Origin: Isoetes taiwanensis
Taxonomy: Eukaryota; Streptophyta; Lycopodiopsida; Isoetales; Isoetaceae
Length of the DNA stretch: 64,000 nt
Assembly: GCA_021234155.1 (NCBI GenBank)
Contig: JAJEKV010000005.1
Location: 19,022,089 to 19,086,088 of the forward strand
Reading direction: 5' to 3'
Shown piece by piece: positions 56,616-64,000 of this stretch (the first letter of the stretch is position 1; each line of letters begins with the position of its first letter). A program made the position numbers and the translations under genes. The notes beneath the pieces are model-generated. The model did not search any database. It was not told where the DNA came from and saw nothing but the letters and a program-made list of their open reading frames with translations.

Positions 56616-57000
56616 TTAGAGTTCCAAAAAAACTTCATGTTCTTCTACCTCTTCTTCTTCTTCTTCGGTCTGGTCTTCGCTCGATTCGTTATCAGAATCT
56701 TGGGAATCAAATTGATCATCAGAAGAAGCTTCATCAGAGGAATCGAAATTAGAGGAGGATTCCACCTCTTCTGAAAGCTCCGAAAGATCTTCAGAGCTTT
56801 CAGAAGAGGTGGAATCAGACTCAGAGCTCTCAGGCTCAGGGCTCTCGGGTACTGGGCTCTCAGGTTCGGGCTCCAGCAAATGGTAATTTGGCCAAAGGAA
56901 CTGAAAGCAGTTTCCGGCGCTTAGGGGAGGGAGAGCGAGAGCGAGAGGGAGAGGGAGAGGCAGAGCTGGAGGGAGAGCGGCAGCGGCAGCGCTTCGACAT
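56616..57000 (-). CDS. Unknown Ser/Arg-rich and acidic protein, one frame break
   Basis: ATG at 57000 (MSKRCRCRSPSSSASPSPSR), then SRSPSPKRRK, an RS-like and basic N-terminus of about 40 residues. After a frame change near 56880 the frame continues as a run of Pro/Glu/Ser (EPESPVPESPEPESSESDS) and then Ser/Asp/Glu to the stop at 56616. The composition resembles the acidic end of the element 1 accessory protein, but no alignment is possible by eye. It lies inside the element 3/4 complex and may be an accessory gene. Confidence 0.35.
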
Positions 57001-57219
57001 TCTGTTGGAAGGAATTGGACGATGCTTCTCCTTCACGACCATAGCCTATAAAGGCTGGCGTGAAATTAATTTCGTAGGCTACGATTTTAGGATTTCGTAC
57101 CATTAGCATCTTTATTCCTAAAAGATTTAGTGGGATACTAATAATAACCTCGAAATGACCATTATTTTATTTTCTAAAAAACATAAAAAAAAATATATAT
57201 ATATATCTATCCTGAATTG

Positions 57220-58378
57220 GCCATTCATGAATAGCTCCAACATGCCACCTATGATGCACCACATGATTCACCACATGATTCACCAAATGCACCACATGAT
57301 GCACCACATTCACCATTTGCATCACCAAACATGTTGGTCAATGAAAGTCAAACATGTAACAAAGGTCATGTAAAGGCTCAAGCATGCCAAGGTGGCTCAA
57401 ATATGCCACCTAGGCTCCAACATGCCAAGGTGGCTCAAACATGCCACGTAAGCTCCAACATGCCACCTACGATGCACCACATGATTCACCACATGATTCA
57501 CCAAATGCACCTCATGATTCACCACATGCACCATTTGCATCACCACATCTATCACGACATGTAACACCACATTGTCATGAATCTTTGAATACATCAATTT
57601 CTTCTGGAGATTTGAACTCCACCAGAGTGTTGCTCTGGTCAGCCAGAAAAGTCTATTGTATACAATAGTATACAACAATGTACATTAGAGTGTCAATGAA
57701 AGAATAGGTTACAAGAATAACCTCTTTGGTTACAATAATACAAACATGTGATTACAAGTAAAGATCTATTGATCTGTCAACCTCAGCTTCATTACTACAA
57801 AGAAGCGTGTGCTTCACAACATCAATCATCATTCGCAGCGTGTCCAACGGCTCCAGAACTAGAAATTGGTACACCCCCGCAACAAACATATCAGGCCTCA
57901 CATTGGATGAGTAATACCTTCAAATTTCTGAACTCACCTTGCAATGGGATAGTATGTCCAAGTCTCGCATTCTGCGCAGCCACAACTTTCTTTACTTAAG
58001 ACACATATAGCGAGGACCACATGACCAAAGAATTGACCTGAGTGGGGAACTTGTAATTTTCTTGTGGTGCTTTTATGGTGCTTTGGGAATTTTGTGTTTG
58101 CATCCTCAACAAAACTCATGGGGCTCGGAGCCCTTGTACATTTCTAATTTGTCAAAATGGTACACACGGTGACCTCCAAGACCTACAATGACATACATCG
58201 GTCCAGTCTTTGCTAATAACATCTTTGCGAGAATGGTACATTCCGAAATTGCAAGTTGAGCGTGCAACAGTTTGTCCTTTGAAGCAAGCTCGTTCGACAG
58301 TAATGTGTAAATGAGCGGATCCATGAAATGGAACCTCTGTTCCATGTCATGCTTGATGCAGAATTGGTGCATACACCT
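57220..58378 (-). repeat. Inverted repeat, left arm
   Basis: Reverse complement of 62331-63400 with about 90 % identity in long stretches; some segments are missing from one arm. Contains, from its inner end outward: coding sequence MHQFCIKHDMEQRFHFMDP and continuing, a non-coding stretch with TAAAGATCTATTGATCTG, and arrays of CACCACATGATTCACC and GCTCCAACATGCCACC. Its inner end touches the transposon terminus at 58379. Confidence 0.85.
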
Positions 58379-58475
58379 GGGTAAAAGCATGTTGTAGTGG
58401 AACAAAAACGTGCATTTTAGCACCACATTTTTGGGTGCTAAGTGTGGTGGGAACTACCGAATTTGTAGTGGGAGA
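58379..58475 (+). mobile_element. Element 4: terminus of an element 1/2-type transposon
   Basis: GGGTAAAAGCATGTTGTAGTGG, cut here to its first bases: GGGTAAAAGCATGTTG, is shared with 53908; further homology (GTGGTGGGA...AATTTGTAGTG) extends about 95 bases. Here the accessory-type gene (58945 onward), not the transposase, follows, so this is the accessory-side end. The other end was not found. Confidence 0.55.
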
Positions 58476-58660
58476 GGGAGTTATTTTTTCAAAAAATACA
58501 CATGATTACTTATTCAAAATTTTGTGCTTTCAGTCTTATTCAGGTTTATTCAGCAACGTACACGATCATTTTCCCTCAAAAACTCTGATTACGCTCCCTT
58601 AATCCGGCAAGACCATTTCTGATTCTGAATTTTCATTTTCCCTCAAAAACTCTGATCACG

Positions 58661-58896
58661 TCTGGGCGTTTGGTCTAGTGGTAACACACTAGTTCCTTAG
58701 CAATGTGGTCTCGAGTTCGAGACCGTTCAGAATCGCACTCGGTACTGTTGGGGGTCAAATCCCAACAGACGCAATGTAAGGTGGTTGGGGGCAGGGCCCA
58801 ACCGAGCAATGTAGTGTAGTGTGGTGTGTGGTCACATGTCTAGTTGGATGCTGCCTAGTGGCGTGACGTTAAAACTACTATCTATCTATCTATCTT
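58661..58896 (+). mobile_element. tRNA-derived SINE
   Basis: Pol III A box TGGTCTAGTGG at 58671-58681 and B box GAGTTCGAGACC at 58713-58724, spaced as in a tRNA gene. A body of about 150 bases unrelated to tRNA follows, and the tail is CTATCTATCTATCTATC (58877-58895). It sits inside a tandemly duplicated segment (TTTCCCTCAAAAACTCTGAT twice; TTAATCCGGCAAGACCATTT before and after). Confidence 0.8.
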
Positions 58897-58944
58897 AATC
58901 CGCCAAGACCATTTCTGATTTCTGGCAAGAAGATCGATCACGAA

Positions 58945-59594
58945 ATGGCTCTGATCATACCGGACTTGAATGCCATGGGATACACCTACAAGGAAATGTA
59001 CAGGCAAGAAAAGTATTACGCCACACAAGAAGAAATCGAGTCTGTTTGGGGACCGAAAATATTAGGAAAATCCACTTACAGGTGGGTTGCATTCTAGATT
59101 CGGGGATGCCCATGATTCTCTGTTGCTTAGAATATTGTTTTGTTTTATCATGCAGGTTGAAGAATCTGAGCAAGGAGAGGTATAATGAATATATGTGCCT
59201 TTACAAAACAAAAAATCACAAGGCGGTGAAGTGTGCACGGGAGGCATGGCCTCACGGACTATGGTCATTTATGCGTATTACCTTCACACAAAAGGAAAAG
59301 AAATAAACCTGGTTGAGTTTCGGCTTGATTAAGAGAAAAAGGGTCTCGAAGACTCTCCCGTCCCAACGTAAGAGGAAGCATGCAAGCATTTCAAATAGTG
59401 AGGAAGCAGAGCAACCCTGCCATGATGATGCTTCCTCTCTTGAAATGACTAGGCCACAATTCAAGCCTCCTCAAGTCGTAAGAAGAATCTCGGGGGAAAA
59501 TCATGAAAAAATAGGTACTTTTCAACCTTCTTCTTCTGGAACCACCATAGGATGCAATTTAATATTGGAACTGTTATTTTCCAGCAAGGTCTAG
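58945..59594 (+). CDS. Element 4 accessory gene, 5' exons
   Basis: ATG 58945: MALIIPDLNAMGYTYKEMY, then QEEIESVWGPKILGKSTYR to a donor near 59081. After the acceptor near 59156: LKNLSKERYNEYMCLYKTKN, then WPHGLWSFMRITFTQKEKK. A further piece in another frame has KRKRVSKTLPSQRKRKHAS, basic. The YKTKNHKA block resembles FGIKNKEA in the element 1 accessory protein, with similar helices after it. Exons at 62130-62520 (Ulp1-like start) may belong to the same gene, with the 677-bp repeats lying in its intron. Function unknown. Confidence 0.45.
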
Positions 59595-59699
59595 CAAGCT
59601 TGAACAATCAGGTACACCACTTACTTCTTCATTTGGGTGTGTTGTAAGTTATGTGTAGGAAATTTGTGCTTCTAGTTTCGAGTTGTGGTGGATAATTTC

Positions 59700-60250
59700 A
59701 GTTCCATGATGAGTATGTAGCTCCAAATGTGTTACAGATGGTCATATGGTGCCAATTATATGTTAATAATGTAGTTTGTAGCATATGTAGTGTCACATAT
59801 AGTACCAAACGTGGTACCTTATCTGAATAGTGAATTGACTTCCATATGTTTCTATACTTAGTGTCATATGTGATGTTAGATATGGTGATACTTGTGAATG
59901 GTGGATTGTCTGCCATATGTGGTGCCAACTGCTGCGCTAAATATCGCACCACGCTATCTGCCACATATGGGGTGGTGGATGCCTGCCGGATGTGGTGCCT
60001 TCTTTGCATTGTGGTGCCACATGTGGTGTCTAATGTGGCACCACTATGGATCCACATTTTGCACCACATGTGGTGTCTTTGACGCCATTTGTGGTGCGAA
60101 GTAATGGATTGCCGTATGTGGTGCCTTCGGTGCATTGTGGTGCCACATGCCACACCACATGTGGTGAATATGACGCCACCCTGGTGCCACATGCCACACC
60201 ACATGTGGTGAATATGACGCCATTTGTGGTGCAAAGTTTGTCATGATGGA
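59700..60250. repeat. CACCACATGTGGTG repeat array
   Basis: Many copies of GTGGTGCCACATGTGGTG-like palindromic units. A 47-bp segment (GGTGCCACATGCCACACCAC and onward) is duplicated at 60138-60230. The reading frames across it are by-products of the repeat. Confidence 0.8.
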
Positions 60251-60347
60251 ATTTGTGGTGTGTTAAGTGGTGCCTGTTGTGTCATGTGGTACTAACCTTG
60301 GATTACTTTCCAGTTGAATTCAACAGGACACTGGGAGAATGGATCAA

Positions 60348-62060
60348 CCTCTTGAGGTACTTCATAACAAAATTCCTGAAGTGCTTAGTATAATTGTATT
60401 CTCATTGACAATTTTGCGTTCACTTTGCAGGATTTGTAATCACTGTTGCAATCTTTCACCCTGGCTTAGTCTCTTTCGTTTGTCCTGTTTGATGTGTCTA
60501 ATTTGCCCCCTAGGATAAGGTCGCTCACTCATTTTAGGTGGCGAATTAGATACATCGAGCAGGAAACTCGTAAAGAGAGTAATCCTGGCTTAGTCTCCTT
60601 CGTTTTCTGTTTGATGTATCTAATTTGCCCCCTAGGATGACATCGCTCACTCAGGTGGCGAATTAGATACATCAAGCAGGAAACTCGAAAAGGGAGTAAG
60701 CCCGACATAAAACAAGATCCTGGCTGGCTTAGTCTCTTTTGCTTCTCCTGTTTTGTGTATCTAAAGTGCCCCCTGGGATGAGATCGCTCGCTCATTTTAG
60801 GGGACACTTTAGATATATCAAAACAGGAACATCGTAAAGAGAGTAAAAAAATCTGGAGCTTAGTTAAAAAAACCAAAGCATAGTTACAATCAATTGTGAT
60901 TCAATTCCAGGTTTGCAGAGCATGGTGTCGTTTACTAATTCAGGTCTAACTATTCATACTGGTGGCAATGACTATGTGAGTCCATCTAGCACACCAAAAA
61001 GGGATTCAGTGTAAGTCTGCTCAGCCTCTTGAGGTACTTCATAACAAAATTCCTGAAGTGCTTAGTATAATTGTATTCTCATTGACAAATTTGCGTTCAC
61101 TTTGCAGGATTTGTAATCACTGTTGCAATCTTTCACCCTGGCTTAGTCTCTTTCGTTTGTTCTGTTTGATGTGTCTAATTTGCCCCCTAGGATGAGGTCG
61201 CTCACTCATTTTAGGTGGCGAATTAGATACATCAAGCAAGAAACTCGAAAAGAGAGTAAGCCTGGCTTAGTCTCCTTCGTTTCCTGTTTATTGTATCTAA
61301 TTTGCCCCCTCGGATGACATCGCTCACTCAGGTGGCGAATTAGATACATCAAGTAGGAAACTCGAAAAGGGAGTAATCCCGACATAAAACAAGATCCTGA
61401 CTGGCTTAGTCTCTTTTGCTTCTCCTGTTTTGTGTATCTAAAGTGCCCCCTGGGATGAGATCGCTCGCTCATTTTAGGGGACACTTTAGATATATCAAAA
61501 CAGGAACATCGTAAAGAGAGTAAAAAAGTCTGGAGCTTAGTTAAAAAAACCAAAGCATAGTTACAATCAATTGTGATTCAATTCCAGGTTTGCAGAGCAT
61601 GGTGCCGTTTACTAATTCAGGTCTAACTGTTCATACTGGTGGCAATGACTATGTGAGTCCATCTAGCACACCAAAAAGGGATTCAGTGTAAGTCTGCTCA
61701 GCCTCTTGAGGTACTTCATAACAAAATTTCTGAAGTGCTTAGTATAATTGTATTCTCATTGACAAATTTGCGTTCACTTTGCAGGATTTGTAATCACTGT
61801 TGCAATCTTTCACCCTGGCTTAGTCTCTTTCGTTTGTCCTATTTGATGTGTCTAATTTGCCCCCTAGGATGAGGTCGCTCACTCATTTTAGGTGGCGAAT
61901 TAGATACATCAAGCAGGAAACTCGGAAAGAGAGTAAGCCTGGCTTAGTCTCCTTCGTTTTCTGTTTATTGTATCTAATTTGCCCCTAGGATGACATCGCT
62001 CAGATACATCAAACAGGAAACGCGAAAAGGGAGTAAGCCCGACATAAAACAAGATCTGTC
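60348..62060. repeat. 677-bp tandem repeat (2.5 copies) made of foldbacks
   Basis: Copies start at 60348, 61025 and 61702, each with CCTCTTGAGGTAC; period 677 both times; identity above 95 %. Each full copy contains three foldbacks of about 110-120 bases that start GGCTTAGTCTC and end GAGAGTAAGCC-like, with arms such as CTAATTTGCCCCCTAGG pairing with GGTGGCGAATTAG. The loops contain GATCGCTC or a variant. Confidence 0.9.
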
Positions 62061-62129
62061 CATGCAGAAGACTACAAGGTTAAGCCCAATCCTGCTTGTT
62101 TTTTACTACAATGGAGTTCTGGGTAGAAG

Positions 62130-62520
62130 CTATGACAAGAGTGAGTCCATACTCTTGAGCCTCTTGTGCTTGATGAAGAGGCAATCAGAATATTGGAGAA
62201 AAGTAGGGATTGGTTCAGTGACAGGATAGTCCATTTCTTCATGAGGTTAGTAATTTAATATAAACAACTCAGATTTGAAGTCTTCTGTTGTTTCTTAAAT
62301 CATCTTGTTTTACCAGACCTTGGACTTTGGCAGGTGTATGCACCAATTCTGCATCAAGCATGACATGGAACACAGGTTCCATTTCATGGATCCGCTCATT
62401 TACACATTACTGTCGAACGAGCTTGCTTCAAAGGACAAACTGTTGAACCCTCAACTTGCAATTTCGGAATGTACCATTCTGCCAGCTGGTCGTGTGGTCC
62501 TGCTATATGTGTCTTCGTAA
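62130..62520 (+). pseudogene. Ulp1-like protease fragment of element 4
   Basis: An exon near 62145-62245 reads EEAIRILEKSRDWFSDRIVH and FFMR, ending at a GTTAGT donor. The next exon starts after TTTGGCAG at 62333: MHQFCIKHDMEHRFHFMDP, LIYTLLSNELASKDKL. The pattern W-x-SDRIVxFFM followed by FxFMDPLIYxLL matches the start of the C48 (Ulp1) fold, where WLND--I-FY is usual. No catalytic His or Cys remains in this copy because the frame ends near 62520. The inverted copy at 58378-58106 keeps a longer version of the second exon. Confidence 0.45.
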
Positions 62521-63400
62521 AGAAAGTTGTGGCTGCAGTAATGCGAGACTTGGACATACTATCCCATTGCAAGGTGAGTTCGTAAATTTGAAGGTATTAC
62601 TCATCCAATGTGAGGCCTGATATGTTTGTTGCAGGGTGTACCAATTTCTAGTTGCGGTTTGTTGGACACGCTGAGAATGATGATTGATGTTGTGAAGCAC
62701 GATTCTTTGTAGTAATGAAGAAGTGAGGTTGACAGATCAATAGATCTTTACTTGTAATCACATGTTTGTATTATTGTAACCAAAGAGGTTATTCTTGTAA
62801 CCTATTCTTTCATTGACACTCTAATGTACATTGTTGTATACTATTGTATACAATAGACTTTTTCTGGTGACCCGAGCAACACTCGGTGGAGTTCAAATCT
62901 CCAGAAGAAATTGATGTATTCAAAGCTTCATGACAATGTGGTGTTACATGTCGTGATAGATGTGGTGATGCAAATGGTGCATGTGGTGAATCATGTGGTA
63001 CATTTGGTGAACCATGTGGTGAATCATGTGGTGAATCATAGGTGGCATGCTGGAGCTTACGTGGCATGTTGGAGCCTAGGTAGCATGTTTGAGCCACCTT
63101 GGCATGTTTGAGCCTAGGTGGCATATTTGAGCCACCTTGGCATGCTTGAGCCTTTACATGACCTTTGTTACATGTTTGACTTCCATTGACCAACATGTTT
63201 GGTGATGCAAATGGTGCATGTGGTGGATCATGTGGTGCATTTGGTGAATCATGTGGTGAATCATAGGTGGCACGTGGCATGTTGGAGCCTAGGTGGCATG
63301 TTTGAGCCACCTTGGCATGTTGGAGCCTAGGTGGCATGCTTTCGGTCTATGTGGCATGCTTGACCCTTTATTGTGGCATGTTGGAGCCTAGGTGGCATGC
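62331..63400 (+). repeat. Inverted repeat, right arm
   Basis: Same order as the left arm in opposite orientation. Starts at AGGTGTATGCACC, carries MHQFCIKHDMEHRFHFMDP, and ends in GGCATGTTGGAGCCTAGG arrays. Compared with the left arm it lacks about 180 bases of coding sequence around 62480. Confidence 0.85.
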
Positions 63401-63571
63401 ATGCAAACGTCCCTTTCCTCTTCTGCCTCATTCCCAAAATCGTATGGATGCCTACGATTTGCATCCCTTTTATTCCCAAAATTCTGCCCTGCAGCTTCAT
63501 TCCGTCCCCATCGTCTATTCCGCCATCTCCTTCACTCCTTCCCCATTCCGTCCATCTCCTTCACTTCCGCC

Positions 63572-63904
63572 ATGGCCAAGTTCAAGACTACACTCCCAGA
63601 ACACTATCCCGGCCATTGTGCTGCTCCTTCGCAGCCTGACGGCGGTCGGAATCCGTGGCTTCTGCGGAGGATCCGCGGTCTTCCTCCACCGAGAGGAGGC
63701 CACCCGGATTCTGATGGTGGCCAAGTTCCTCCACCCGAGAGGAGGTGGAGAAGCTCATCATGGATCATCAAGTTGTCGCTTCATTGCGGGTGCTCGAGTG
63801 GGTGCATGCGAGGTTATGATGACGAGGGCGACTCTCCTCGAAATGAAGATGTATGCCCCGAGGGCGACCTCCATATAGATCTCAAGATGGCCTCCTTTGA
63901 TTAG
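63572..63904 (+). CDS. Unknown short protein (110 residues)
   Basis: ATG 63572 in a good context (GCCATGG). MAKFKTTLPEHYPGHCAAPS, then a Pro/Gly/Arg-rich middle (two RRGGG/PPPER-like repeats) and an acidic end (DVCPEGDLHIDLKMASFD). It lies just outside the inverted repeat. The T-rich sequence after the stop looks like a plant 3' untranslated region. A CAG|C splice-like site near 63639 leaves an alternative structure possible. I do not recognise it. Confidence 0.4.
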   Translation: MAKFKTTLPEHYPGHCAAPSQPDGGRNPWLLRRIRGLPPPRGGHPDSDGGQVPPPERRWRSSSWIIKLSLHCGCSSGCMRGYDDEGDSPRNEDVCPEGDLHIDLKMASFD

Positions 63905-64000
63905 TTTAGATTTGTATTGTAATCCATGGTTTCAATTTTTTGGCAATAGTCCTTGTGACTATTCTTTGTAAAAAGGCTTTTCATTAATGGCGGAACTTGT

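Noticed and set aside
57155-57564. Frames coding for MHHMIHHMIHQMHHMM-like sequence
   Set aside because: Low-complexity translation of the CACCACATGATTCACC repeat array.
58661-58735. Functional tRNA gene
   Set aside because: A and B boxes are present but no complete cloverleaf is seen, and the body and tetranucleotide tail continue as in a SINE.
59698-60234. Minus-strand 178-residue frame rich in His, Trp and Met
   Set aside because: Produced by the tandem CACCACATG repeat; no protein features.
60529-61553. Two similar 115-residue minus-strand frames
   Set aside because: They are the same 677-bp repeat unit read twice across foldbacks; no independent evidence of coding.
60348-62060. CRISPR-like array
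   Set aside because: The genome is eukaryotic, the repeats are long, contiguous and palindromic, and there are no unique spacers or cas genes.

Overview
The window is nuclear DNA of a land plant, thick with transposable elements. Evidence for a plant: a nepenthesin-type aspartic protease, an AINTEGUMENTA-type AP2 domain split at plant intron positions, a tonoplast-type sugar transporter, a chromodomain Ty3 retrotransposon primed by initiator tRNA-Met, and a plant-type LINE. I cannot name the species; a fern, lycophyte or gymnosperm is plausible but unproven. Only one host gene looks intact (aspartic protease, 402-2006). Three others are broken or partial: AP2/ANT at 15.2-16.4 kb, sugar transporter at 42.9-43.7 kb, and a Tudor-type gene at 52.5-53.9 kb.

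Layout. 0-2 kb: aspartic protease. 3.1-3.7 kb: LINE 3' end. 4.9-13.4 kb: a Harbinger transposase gene (minus strand) split by a 7.5 kb DNA transposon (element 1, 5283-12800) with 26-bp terminal inverted repeats and a 4-bp TATA target duplication. 13.4-14.2 kb: second LINE 3' end. 14.4-19.5 kb: an unknown transposase-like gene containing the antisense AP2 fragment. 19.76-42.19 kb: a 22.4 kb Ty3 chromovirus with 1.67 kb LTRs. Its pol gene is interrupted by a 9.0 kb transposon (element 2, 29084-38088, 24-bp TIRs, TTTC duplication) of the same family as element 1. 42.9-45.4 kb: transporter pseudogene and an unknown gene. 46.6-47.0 kb: Mutator-like MITE with a 9-bp target duplication. 48.4-49.0 kb: LINE reverse transcriptase remnant. 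52.5-63.4 kb: two further members of the element 1/2 family (termini at 53908 and 58379), a tRNA-derived SINE, a 677-bp tandem repeat made of foldbacks, and a 1.1 kb inverted repeat. 63.6-63.9 kb: a short unknown ORF.

Two things stand out. First, the retrotransposon carries two extra ORFs between its 5' LTR and gag. Each is preceded by its own module of two long GC-rich hairpins and a TATA box, and the first ORF begins with the exact first nine residues of mature histone H3 (ARTKQTARK). The same element ends its integrase with a chromodomain, the module that in other proteins reads methylated H3 tails. Second, the family with GGGTAWAAG termini and 4-bp target duplications has convergent genes: a zinc-finger/DDE-type transposase (motifs DFAENYTF and WSDGCAAQFK) and accessory genes that include a Ulp1-like SUMO protease and, in element 2, an FCP1/SCP-like phosphatase domain. 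I do not recognise it as a named superfamily, although a 4-bp duplication recalls Sola or Ginger.

The order of events can be read from the nesting: Harbinger, then element 1; Ty3 element, then element 2. In both cases removing the insert and one copy of the 4-bp duplication restores the host reading frame at the site.
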